Assembly: GCA_017163975.1 (NCBI GenBank)
Contig: JAFFSR010000008.1
Span: 1,125,501-1,189,500, forward strand
Direction: 5' to 3'
From: Anastatus disparis
Taxonomy: Eukaryota; Arthropoda; Insecta; Hymenoptera; Eupelmidae
DNA: 64,000 bases
Below the pieces are notes generated by a model, which worked only from the letters and a program-made list of their open reading frames with translations, made no database searches and had not been told where the DNA came from. The position numbers and the translations under genes were made by a program. This document shows, one piece after another, positions 48,001 to 58,007 of this stretch; the stretch's first letter is position 1; each line of letters opens with the position of its first letter.

Positions 48001-48790
48001 CGGAATATCGTCAGTGGTAGTAATTTCATGCATGACGGCCGATGTATTGCATAATTTATCCCCTTTTAAATAAAATTATGAGGGAAATCTAGTTACTAAT
48101 CTAACTATGCTTTCTCTTTCTTCGGAATTTAATCTGTTTAAATCTAGATTATTTATAACATTTTCTACTCTTTGAATTCGCTCTTGGTCCGCGTCCTTTT
48201 TATCCGTAATCTTAATATTACGAACGGGCATCGTTATTTTATCAAATCCTTCTAAAGTTACTGGCGGAACTATCAAATTTATATTTTCAGACGTGGTGTT
48301 AATTATGAATAGATACGCGTTTCCATCTTTATTTTTTATAAGACACTCACCCATATAAATCCCGGGACCTGCATTCATTTTCGGTAAATATCCTTCAGTT
48401 CTGTTTTTATTCGCGATTTTTATTTTACAAAGTGTTTTCGACCGAGCTGGTAAATAAAACTTATCATGAATTTCAAAGGGTATATTTCTTTCAGAATATT
48501 GTCCTAAAATTAATTTATTTTCCGAGAACGAAAGTAAAGCTTGTTGTTCTTTTAAAAATTCTATTCCCAATATTCCGTCATAATTAATTGGAAAATTTTG
48601 CGGTACTACGTTAAATTTGCAGGAGATCTCATTTAGTTTAATACAGACCCAACCTAAGGTTTCGACTAATTCCGCTGTAATTCCTGATAACCCGTACAAT
48701 TTATCATGATTTACTATCGTACCATCGTGAAGAACTCCTATCTTTATTAAGTTTAATTCGGATCCGGTATCAATTAAAAATCGCGAGTTT
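45010..48790 (-). pseudogene. pol: gypsy 1 pol: protease, RT, RNase H, repeat region, truncated integrase
   Basis: Read on the minus strand. The protease motif FLIDTGSE lies near 48,757 and a frame (48699-48076) leads to a TAA at 48076-48078, after which the same frame resumes (48033-45187, 948 codons). RT: WIVPKK, LDLAQGFYQV, VYMDDIVVY near 47,530. RNase H: TTDASDFALG near 47,085, TDHRPLMWL, NADALSR. Next comes an Asn/Ser-rich region with about ten repeats of a DAQCSSGISI or longer SSKGSKDGISI unit (45,915-46,290). A further domain follows (FSRDQLFMRRDNIAHF...). At about 45,220 it is joined out of frame to the integrase C-terminal part (YYDQKLNSKDFKIGDDVYLL; KVAHFDKLKHA). The integrase HHCC and DDE core is absent. 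Confidence 0.9.
45915..46290 (-). repeat. In-frame 30/48-bp minisatellite within pol
   Basis: On the plus strand GGGCATCTATGCTGATACCA recurs every 30 bp. It alternates with a longer variant containing CATCTTTTGAACCTTTACTA. All repeats keep the minus-strand frame, giving Cys-Ser-Ser rich ten- or sixteen-residue repeats downstream of RNase H. Confidence 0.92.
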
Positions 48791-48959
48791 TCTGATCTGA
48801 AGCTCGGACTTTACATTATTACTGCTGGACAGTTTGATTTTCCGGCTTGTCCGATTGCGATGATCGCGCGATAACGGATACTCGTGGTTGCGATTGCCGC
48901 TTCGTCATGGTGTCCTAATGACGGAAGCGATTCGAGTTTAAAGACTGGGATAAATTTCT

Positions 48960-50396
48960 CCCATCTATATTATTTTTACGCGCTTTACAAAACTCTATAG
49001 AATGCCCTGAATTTTTACAATATCTACATAAAAATTGATTACGCGTTTGTCTCTTTCTCCTACAATCGCGAGAGTAATGGCCTTATTTCCCGCAGTTATA
49101 ACATTTTATATTTTGTACATTATCATTATTATTAACGGGATGACAATATGCTTTCTTATTAATTAAATTAGAAGTTTCGTGTTCTTTATGCAACTCCTGT
49201 CTATGAAATTCGTGAAGTTCGCATTCAATGGCTATACTAATGGCAGATTCGAGAGAAGCTGGGACTTTTCCGATCATACGCAGTGAAACATCTTTAGTTA
49301 GACCCAATATAAAACACTGAATCGCGACGTTAATTCTCCCTTCTATCATACCTCGAGCAATAGAAATATTATATTTTTCGTTTATTTATTCAATGGCCTT
49401 TTGCATTATTTTTGTAACTCTAAGACCGTACTCGGATACTTTCTCGCCAGATTTTTGAGTAACACGAGCTAATTCAGCTTGTAACTGGGGCAAATCTTGA
49501 GTTGGCGCAAAAGCCCTTTTTAATTCGGCTAATAATTCATCTAAATTTATGAAATTTTTATATTGTAAATAGCCTTTAGCATCCCCAATGACCTTTGCCT
49601 TAACTAAACGCATAAAGAAGTCTCTATCGATTGGATTTACAAAGCTCTCTGCATCCTTAACTTCGCGAATAAATTGATTTACTGAAATATTTTTACCGTC
49701 AAATTCAGAGAAAATCTTCGCAATTTCTGAAGTCTTTTCATAATAATTTTTATTCGCGGAATTATCCGTAGTGTTAAAAGAATTTATGTCTGATCCATTT
49801 TTTAATTTAAAGATTGATGGTCGTTAAGAGGACGTCACGTATCTCTGTCCTTTTCTAATCAAAGAAATGATTTTTTTACAAAAACTAATAACCTTATCAA
49901 AAAATGAAGAGAAAGCCGCATTTTGTATCAAAAAAAGCAATATTTTCTTTGATAAGAAAAAATTAATTTTATTGCTTCGTTCTCAAGAAAACCTTGAAAA
50001 CCCAAATTGTCCACCCTAACCTCTATGATTTAAGTTTTTCAAGGTTTTCTTGAAAACGAAGCAATAAAATTAATTCTTTCTTATCAAAGAAAATATTGCT
50101 TTTTTTATTACGAGATGCGGCTTTCTCTTCATTTTTTGTTAAAGTTATTAGTTTCTGTAAAAAACTCAATTCTTTGAATAGAAAAGGACAGAGATACGTG
50201 ACCTCCTCTTAATATTATTATTACCTAATAAGGGAACAACGTAATTATTCGGCGGATTTTGATTATTAAATACGTAACCTTGAGTAAAATTATTTTCATT
50301 ATTTTGCGTGGATACTAACGATCTCGCAAGGTCGTTTACTAAATTATCCTGAATGCTCCAGGTTCCAGAAGCCTGGCTACTCGCGTTTTCAGTCAT
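48960..50396 (-). pseudogene. gag: gypsy 1 gag, disrupted
   Basis: Starts at 50396 (MTENASSQASGTWSIQDN). The hairpin MITE 49828-50208 interrupts it. Capsid-like sequence continues (FIREVKDAESFV, DRDFFMRLVKAKVIGDAKGY, the LPQLQAELARVTQKSGEKVS stretch), with a stop near 49,385, then the typical gag tail (VAIQCFILGLTKDVSLRMI). Two CCHC zinc knuckles follow: CYNCGK.GHYSRDC, with a TAA (49081-49083) inside it, and CRYCKNSGHSIEFC near 49,000. Gag would form the particle and package element RNA. Confidence 0.88.
49828..50208. mobile_element. Hairpin MITE 3 (TTAA target) inside gypsy gag
   Basis: 381 bp, near-identical to MITE 2. Ends are GAGGACGTCACGTATCTCTG and the complement of GAGGAGGTCACGTATCTCTG, flanked by TTAA (49824-49827, 50209-50212). 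Because the host gypsy copy is young, this MITE family has moved recently. Confidence 0.94.
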
Positions 50397-50954
50397 TTTA
50401 TCTTTTATTTATTCGTTCTTTATTGACAAATCTAGTTAATTTTATAAAAGCAAATTAAATGGTCGCTTTTATTAAAAGGAAATTTCTCAAAAGAATAAAT
50501 AATTTAAATTATACGCCGCTCGTTCAGAGTACTTAGCTATATTAATCCGCGTTGTCTACTGATGTTGTCTTGGTAGGCAATCTCCAGATCGCAGGTGTCG
50601 TTTAGATCGAAGCTGGTAGGGATGGGACCTTGGAGGTAATGACCGTCTTGGAGTTGAAGAGACCCTTTCTGCGTGTTGTGGTTGGATTTCTTTTGGAGTT
50701 GCTGAATCTTCGGGCATTTCCAGCCCCTAGCCCACGATTGGTTGATGAACTTCTTGATTGTGGACCCGGTGCCAACCGCGTGGTGTCCTGGTATTTACCC
50801 AATGACTCAGGGGAAACCACAATCTCCAAAACCCTGAGTAGAACACTGGCTTTCAATGTAAGTGAATGAAAATGATTTTTATCACTTCCAAGAGAACTAT
50901 TTATTCAGTTTCTCAAAATTTAATACAGCACAATTTCTTCGCGAACACCCCGAA
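50397..50954 (-). other. 5' leader of gypsy 1
   Basis: Non-coding leader between the primer site and gag. Small frames here show no recognisable protein. Confidence 0.6.
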
Positions 50955-50974
50955 CAATCCCATCGCTGTCACCA
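50955..50974 (-). promoter_or_regulatory. Candidate primer-binding site of gypsy 1
   Basis: Minus-strand TGGTGACAGCGATGGGATTG begins 10 bases inside the 5' LTR edge, the place and the TGG start expected for a tRNA 3' end. Which tRNA primes is not determined. Confidence 0.6.
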
Positions 50975-51829
50975 AAATTTTCTCTGTTACGACCCGAGCC
51001 TTATTCCACGAACCAATGGAATATAGATGGTCCTCTCGCTATAGAATCAAGGTTGATGTTAATAGGTGGCGTTAGCTTCTGGTCGTCTTTCTTGCAGGTG
51101 GATTCTCTATTCGGTAAAGAATAGAAATTCAAGGTGCCGCGAAAGAAATAAAAAAAGACAATGCAAGTTAAGTTTTAATAATTGAACTTTAATAGAACTT
51201 GAGTAATTGAACAATAGATATGCGTGGTAAGAAGACTATGCGTCGAATGATGATTGTCGAATGTTGCTCTTGGGTATTTGCTGGTTGCCTTTTGTACCCT
51301 CCTGTCTTGCATGGAAAGTGGAAGGGATTCAAGATTTGTAACGGTTTTAACCGTCAAATTATGATTGACGTTTAACCGTTAAAGAGGTATTTGGTGCTGA
51401 CGTAGTCTTAGTATTGGATACGAGTTCCCCCCTTCCATCTCTTTGTAGGCGTTTCCTTTTATGGTTGAATATCCATTGGTGGAAATTTCCCTTTCTTTTA
51501 GCAGGATTGCATCATTTCTTAGAAGGTAACCTTGTAGTTTGTTTACGTTCGAATGGCAGTTACTTGTTGATTACATTATTTCCCAGAAAGTGACCTTGGG
51601 GTTTGTTTATAATTTGAATGGCAGTTATTTATAGTTTCCCATGACATTCAAGTGACCCTTCTTCGTAATTTCTATGTATATTGAAACCTGATACTCCATA
51701 AAGGTCTGAAACTCTTGTTTACATTAAAAGTCCGTTAGTTCTTAGAATCAACATTTCCATTGTATACAGCTTTTTCCTCTGAACAAGCTTATTAATTATT
51801 ATTAATATAATAAACTATGATTATTGTTA

Positions 51830-52550
<721 letters not shown>

Positions 52551-52824
52551 TATTGGGAGTCGGCTTGAGGAGGCCCTTTGAGCAAGTGTTGTCTTCCAGG
52601 TTCCGGGCATTGCATAACCGCTCCTGGGCGTCATCGTCGCATTAATGCTCTTTATAGTAATGCTATAACGTTGACGGCAAATAGGAAGTAATGACCCGAG
52701 GAGAAATAACCTCGCAAAAAAACCAGGGACTATCTGACCCGGATGGTAGTAACCCTGTTAGGGTCCCGCTTTGGGTTACAAGATAGGGGTGGTTCCCTGA
52801 CTAAATTCACCACTTTTATGGAAG

Positions 52825-54414
52825 ATGTCGGATTTAAATACAGTAATACCCCAGGTGAGTACCCCTGCACAGGGAAATCTCACCTCCGCTTCCGATCGAG
52901 TGAAAGCCTCGGTGGGCGGAGCTGGCCTCATGGATTCTGGGGGAGGCCAAATTCACGTTGACCATATTGTCTCGGGGATGGGAAACCAGGCCTCGGCGGC
53001 AATCATATCTACTGAAAGGCTAGAGGAGATAACCTCGCAGGAAAAACAGGCAACATATAATTTGCACGTACCGAGGGTACGAAGCGGTAGCCAGAGCAGT
53101 ATTGCTAGCATTAGAAGCGCGAAAAGTGCTTATAGTGACGCGTCGGGTTTCGAGCAGGACGCTGTGCGGACAGATCTAGATGAGTTTTCAGAAGCAACGA
53201 GGAACCAAGATCTTCTGATAGAGGAAATGAGGAAGGAAGTGAAAATGATGCAGGAAGCTCTGAAAAAAAACACGAATCTGAAGATTCAAAGTGCCGTGGA
53301 AAGGATGCAGGTTCACCTGAAGCAGGCCGTTGACCAGCAAGAAAAGGTTAGGAATAAAGCGAATGTACTCAAGGACACGGTAGATCAAATTTATGATCAG
53401 CATATGCAGAGGAAAATAGGGCGGAGGCGAATGCATGCTGAGGTTGTAAGAGACACAGTGCTGGCGTGCACTGGTTTTAAAAGGGACCGAGGCAGCGCCA
53501 GTAACAGCCCGGAGGATGGACGGCATAATAAAAAAAAGAAGAACAGAGTGACGCTTGGGACTGCAAATACGCAGTCTCTTCTGCAGACTGCGCTATCCAG
53601 TCAAGTGCGTACTTCAGCCGCGAAATCAAGTACTAGGAAGAAAGAAGCGGTGGTGGTGAAGATCTCACAGGGGTCTACATATGCAGACGTTCTTGGGAAG
53701 CTTCGCACGGAAGTAAAGCCGCAGGATAGTAGTACGGAAGTATTAAGTGTCAGACCCACAACTAAGGGAAACCTCATAATCCAGGTCTCAAAAGAGTCGG
53801 ATAAAAAGGCCTTTACTGACAATGTTAAAAATGCAGTAAAGGGTCTAGGAACCGTAAGCATGGCTGAGCGGAAAAGAACTATTGAGATTCGTGATCTTGA
53901 CCAGATGTCAACAGAGTCCGAAGTACAGGAAGCATTAAGCAGAGTCCTGGGCTCCGAGCAAGGTACTAGGAAGGTCTTGATCCTAGGACCAAGCAAATTC
54001 GGGTCTAAGATGGCTGTTATTGTTCTCGAAGAGACAGAGGCAAGAAATCTCTTAAATAAAGGACGAATCCAAATTGGATTTGTTAATTGCAGGGTGGAAC
54101 GGAAAATTATGGTAACAAGATGTCATAGATGTCTGAACTTTGGACATAGGCAGGAACAGTGCCAGGGACCCGACAGGTCTGCGAACTGTTTTAAGTGCGG
54201 AGAAGCAGGCCACACAAGGGCGGCATGTGTTAATGATGCCTGCTGCTTCTTGTGCCGGCAGCAAGGCTCTGATGGCGTGGCTGTAAAACACGTGGCTGGT
54301 AGCGGAGCATGCAAGATCTTCAGGCGAGCCCTGGAAGAAGAAAAGAGGAAGAGCCGGGAGACCCTTAGGAATTCCCGGAAGAGAGAGGTCCAGCTAAAGA
54401 AGATGAAGAACTGA
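52825..54414 (+). CDS. ORF1 (gag-like) protein of the non-LTR element, 529 aa, intact
   Basis: Uninterrupted frame from ATG 52825 (MSDLNTVIPQ) to TGA at 54412-54414. Ser/Gly-rich N-terminus; a predicted coiled coil over about residues 115-205 (LLIEEMRKEVKMMQEALKK onward); a basic KKKKNR linker near residue 235; an RRM-like stretch from about 340 (RTIEIRDLDQMSTESEVQEA). Three zinc knuckles lie at about 433-446 (CHRC..FGHRQEQC), 455-468 (CFKCGEAGHTRAAC) and 473-495 (CFLC...H...C). This is the architecture of R1/TRAS/SART-type ORF1 proteins, which bind element RNA and form particles. The N-terminal choice is supported by a sharp end of coding character upstream. Good preservation suggests recent arrival. 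Confidence 0.88.
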   Translation: MSDLNTVIPQVSTPAQGNLTSASDRVKASVGGAGLMDSGGGQIHVDHIVSGMGNQASAAIISTERLEEITSQEKQATYNLHVPRVRSGSQSSIASIRSAKSAYSDASGFEQDAVRTDLDEFSEATRNQDLLIEEMRKEVKMMQEALKKNTNLKIQSAVERMQVHLKQAVDQQEKVRNKANVLKDTVDQIYDQHMQRKIGRRRMHAEVVRDTVLACTGFKRDRGSASNSPEDGRHNKKKKNRVTLGTANTQSLLQTALSSQVRTSAAKSSTRKKEAVVVKISQGSTYADVLGKLRTEVKPQDSSTEVLSVRPTTKGNLIIQVSKESDKKAFTDNVKNAVKGLGTVSMAERKRTIEIRDLDQMSTESEVQEALSRVLGSEQGTRKVLILGPSKFGSKMAVIVLEETEARNLLNKGRIQIGFVNCRVERKIMVTRCHRCLNFGHRQEQCQGPDRSANCFKCGEAGHTRAACVNDACCFLCRQQGSDGVAVKHVAGSGACKIFRRALEEEKRKSRETLRNSRKREVQLKKMKN

Positions 54415-54536
54415 GAATTAGACTCAATAATGGAGGCGCTGCTGCGAATAGGTGACCCCACCCTGAAGTAATGCCGAGAAGGCCTAAGTGCCAGGGTGGA
54501 CTAAAGGTCACGAGGTGGATGTTACTGGCCTTTTGC
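54415..54536 (+). other. Start of 3' UTR of the ORF1-only element
   Basis: Short GC-rich stretch where a normal R1-clade element would continue into ORF2. No RT frame begins here. Confidence 0.6.
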
Positions 54537-54574
54537 CCGCGTGACGATTGCATCTTCTTGCAATCGTCACGCGG
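54537..54574 (+). other. Perfect 16-bp stem-loop in the 3' UTR
   Basis: CCGCGTGACGATTGCA, a six-base TCTTCT loop, then the exact complement TGCAATCGTCACGCGG. Perfect pairing in a 3' UTR next to the A tail suggests a structure recognised by the RT supplied in trans or needed for RNA stability. That role is inferred. Confidence 0.92.
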
Positions 54575-54810
54575 TCAGAAGGACAGGGGGTTAGACGGTC
54601 CCCTGGGACTCTGATGCCCTGAATGTGAAATGGAGGGCCATTTCACAGTCAAGGCTGACGTGCACTCAGGAACCCGTCACACCGGTGGCAGGATCCCCTC
54701 CTGCACGGCGATAACGCATTGCGGAATCGCACGGCGGGCGTGGATCCTGTTGCTGAAGGTCTGGTTTAGGCAGATTTCCCGTTTTTTACCACCCAAAAAA
54801 AAAAAAAAAA

Positions 54811-54811
<1 letters not shown>

Positions 54812-54860
<49 letters not shown>
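54812..54860. repeat. (TTA)n microsatellite, right flank of the insertion
   Basis: Remaining part of the LTR's own TTA repeat, continuous with TTTTGCTTAAACTTATCAAT shared by both LTRs. Confidence 0.93.
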
Positions 54861-54861
<1 letters not shown>

Positions 54862-55020
54862 TTGCTTAAACTTATCAATAATCAAATAATTAATTATTCA
54901 TGCAATTAAAGTTTATTACCAAATTAATAGAATCTCGTGAAATCTTTACTAATCAATATTAAAATTCTAACATCATAACGAGAATAAATAGCGAGATAGT
55001 TTCAGGCTGAGTTCATAACA

Positions 55021-55149
55021 CATCAATATTACTATTCTCGATAAAGAGTATGGGCGCTGTAGGCAACGCATACATATGTAATGCGCAGGCGCGATCAGAG
55101 ACCGAACACATTATATACATGCATATATATCTATATATATATATATATA
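55021..55149. other. Transposon interior right of the gypsy insertion
   Basis: Short unique stretch (GATAAAGAGTATGGGCGCTG...) leading into a TATATA run at the inner edge of the right TIR. Confidence 0.55.
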
Positions 55150-56221
55150 TATGTAATCTGTAGCACCCACAGTTTATATTATTGATTTTAGATAGCAGAA
55201 ATCCAAGTAAATCAAATACAATTTAATATTGGATTAAATCTGCTAATTGTGTGAAGAGTGTCAAGTGAATTGTTGTCAAGTGGAGTAAAAAAAAGTGTTA
55301 GCAATAAATATAAAATTAGATGGAATATTTATATGCTAATAAATAACAATTTAAATCATTCAAAGAAAATAACTTTTATTTTAACCTGCTTTTTAACGAG
55401 TTTTAGTCTCTGTAATCATCAAATGAATTTAGATAAGTATATAACTTTTAAAATAAGAAAATATTTTTGTGCAAATAATAAAAAGAAATTGATACTTTGT
55501 GTTTGTGTTTACAGGTTAAGTGGCAGTGAAATAGAAACATTTGTGAATTATGATACATACAATTATAACTATTTTATTGGTAAGTATGTATGTTTTTTAT
55601 ATTGTTTGAAACTATAAATAATAACAAAGATTACTGTTTATTTAATACATATTTTGCTACTCTTCTATTTTAAATTAAATTAGTTTATATGAGTCTGAAT
55701 AAATGTACGCATAAAATTTGATAAAATTTCATATTTTCTGAATGAAAATAGAAATTTTTTCTGATTCAATATTATTTGATTATACATTTATCACTTTTAT
55801 AATACTTTTATAAAGCTTAAAATATAATATTTAAGACAAAAAATTGCTTTGTAGATGTATTGATGCTCTTAATATTAAAAAAAAAGCAAAATCTATCAAA
55901 ACTCGATAAAATTTTGAGGGAAACTAAATTAAATACTAGTTGTTTTTAACTAATACTACTCAATTTTGTATATAATATATGTATTCTAACATTAAAAAGT
56001 TTAATATATTGGTTTTAGGTGATAAACAACTTCTAATGTACAAAAAAATGATTTTTTTAACTTCGAAATTGCAAAATTGCTTAAAAATGAAAATTGGCTG
56101 TATCGTTTGAACAGGAGAGTGTTTGTGACTAAAACTCTGGCTTTCTTCATCGAATAAGATATTAAACTCAAAAAAAAAGTTTGAGCAAAATCCATGTTCC
56201 GGAGTTGTGATACTCTCCTAG
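55150..56221. repeat. Right terminal inverted repeat
   Basis: Complement of 38166-39,630 without the MITE. It carries the plus-strand 119-codon frame 55258-55617, whose end FIG is followed by GTAAGTATGT. The single TTAA near 56,058 is the empty MITE site. Confidence 0.9.
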
Positions 56222-56224
56222 TAA

Positions 56225-56694
56225 GTCACATTATCTGATTGATTAATAACTGCATATTTTAGAATAACAAATTTTGAAATAAAAGATACGTCATGACGTA
56301 ACACATCTACACGAATTTATAAAAATGTGTTTACAGAAAAAATAACTTTTTTTTTTATACGTAGATTATTAAATAAAAAGAATACCTACATTGACTGTTA
56401 CATAATTGTTGAATATAGAAGATTCTTAGTGTTCGAATTTACGCGCGCTAACAATCGATTGTGAAATGTATTTATCGATAATCATATTTAAGCATGTAAC
56501 TAAATTTTTTTGCCTTGTCTAACAGAACGCATGTAGCCCTCGCCGCATGTGTGTAACATGCAAGGTTATTGATACCTATTGTGATTATGATAATAGGATT
56601 ATTACCTAATTGTGCTTCTATAAACTTTATTTACTTGGCTTCCCGCACCTTATACATTAATAATAATGAATTAAAAAAATAGTTCTATTAATCT
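56225..56694. other. AT-rich spacer, no gene
   Basis: Nothing supported here: no reading frame of interest and no clear repeat. Confidence 0.5.
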
Positions 56695-57350
56695 ACCCTG
56701 TTGAAAATAATGACGTCTTTCCAGTACGTCTTTGAAAGATGTCTTTGAAGACGTCTTTGGTCGTGTCTTAGATTGGAACAAAATAAGACGTCATTTTTTT
56801 AATGTTCCGGAAATATAGTAACCAAATGACGTCTTTTTTATAAGTAAAATAATTTTAAAGACGTATTTTTCCAATAAATACTCATAGTAAAAGACATAAA
56901 TTAAAAAAAAAAATCCTTTTTTTAAAACGAATGACGTCCTTCCTGTTGAAAATAATGACGTCTTTCTAAGACGTCTTTGAAAGACATCTTTGAAAGACGT
57001 CTTTGAAGACGTCTTTGGTCGTGTCTTAGATTGGAACCAAAAAAGACGTCATTTTTCCAATGTTTAGAACAAATAACGTCTTTTTATTATTTCAAAGACA
57101 TATTTTTTTTAGTAAAAATGACGTCTTTTCTTACGAATTTTTATTTAAAAAATACGTCTTTAAAATTATAAAAAGACGTATTTTTATTTAAAAAAATACG
57201 TCTTTGAAAATGTAAAATGACGTTATTCGTTAAATAGCTTTTCGAAACATTGGAAAAATGACATCTTTTTTGTTCCAATTTCAGACACAACTAAAGACGT
57301 CTTTCAAAGACGTCATTTTCTCCGAATTTAGGAAAAAAAACGTCATTTTT
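56695..57350. mobile_element. Inverted-repeat element packed with GACGTCTTT motifs
   Basis: CTGTTGAAAATAATGACGTC occurs at 56,699 and again at 56,943, each followed by several AAAGACGTCTTTG units and GGTCGTGTCTTAGATTGGAA. From about 57,110 the same motifs appear inverted, ending in AAAGACGTCATTTTCTCCGA. This makes a fold-back structure with an internal duplication. There are over twenty (T)GACGTC(T/A) cores. No protein is encoded. Confidence 0.78.
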
Positions 57351-57739
57351 CATGAATTATGTCATTGAAAAATGACTTTACATGATAATCATTTTCCATT
57401 CAAAGGAAAAAACAACAAAAACGAGCCTTATATACCTGCGTCTTTGAAATTTGTATAAGGGATCGCAAAACTTGAAAATTGCCACCTAGTGACTTACAGT
57501 CGAATTGATGGTTGCGCTTGCGTCAATTTTATTTTAACTCACCAGGTGGCAATTTTCAAGTTTTGCGATCCCTTATACAAATTTCAAAGACGCAGATATA
57601 TAAGGCCAGAACGCTCTCAGTTCAATCGCATATGTTCTTCGTTTTTCGAAGAGTTGAAACTACGAGGTTAGCCTCGTTTTTGTTGTTTTTTCCTCTAAAT
57701 GGAAAATGATTATCATGTAAAGTCATTTTCCAATGACAT
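57351..57739. mobile_element. Long inverted repeat (hairpin MITE-like), right end hit by gypsy 2
   Basis: 57,355-57,490 pairs with 57,540-57,739. Matching phrases include AAATGACTTTACATGATAAT, GTATAAGGGATCGCAAAACT and TTGAAAATTGCCACCT. The right arm has about 60 extra bases (57,606-57,670). The outer left side continues into the GACGTC element, so both may be one larger composite element. Confidence 0.8.
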
Positions 57740-57987
57740 TGTGGGGATATATACGTGTGAAGGAGTGTGAGTAACCAATCATGTACTGTATGAACGACCC
57801 TACCCCCTAAAGACGAGTTAACGTGTGAGCATGAGAGCGTCAGCTCTCGCACTTGACTACTGACTGTATCCCTGGCTTTAGCAAATACAACGCTTAACCA
57901 TATCTCTCGTGTATTCATTCAACCTTAAAACCTCTACCTTCTCTCATCTATACTGTGTGGCTTTTGGTTGGAGTCCCAGGCCCCACA
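57740..57987 (+). repeat. 5' LTR of gypsy 2 (248 bp)
   Basis: Starts TGTGGGGATATATACGTG and ends CCAGGCCCCACA, with a 7-bp TGTGGGG/CCCCACA inverted end. It is directly followed by ATTGGTGACACC. The 3' copy is not in the window, so the limits rest on the inverted ends and the primer site. Confidence 0.8.
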
Positions 57988-57989
57988 AT

Positions 57990-58007
57990 TGGTGACACCG
58001 AGTCTTC
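57990..58007 (+). promoter_or_regulatory. Candidate primer-binding site of gypsy 2
   Basis: TTGGTGACACCGAGTC begins two bases after the LTR. The TGG start matches the CCA end of a tRNA primer. The tRNA species is not assigned. Confidence 0.7.

Larger units (their letters stand above)
52551..54811 (+). mobile_element. ORF1-only non-LTR retroposon (R1-clade-like), inserted in a microsatellite
   Basis: GC-rich 2.26-kb insertion starting GGGAGTCGGCTTGAGGAGGC and ending in an A tail (54,795-54,811) directly followed by TTA repeats. It holds an intact ORF1 and a 0.4-kb 3' UTR but no endonuclease or RT, so it resembles a half-LINE needing an active relative's enzymes. R1-clade lineages include several that insert into telomeric or simple repeats (TRAS, SART, Waldo), which fits the site. 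Clade assignment rests on ORF1 style only. Confidence 0.8.

Noticed and set aside
53188..54553. Minus-strand frames of 60-130 codons opposite ORF1
   Set aside because: Shadows of the intact plus-strand ORF1.
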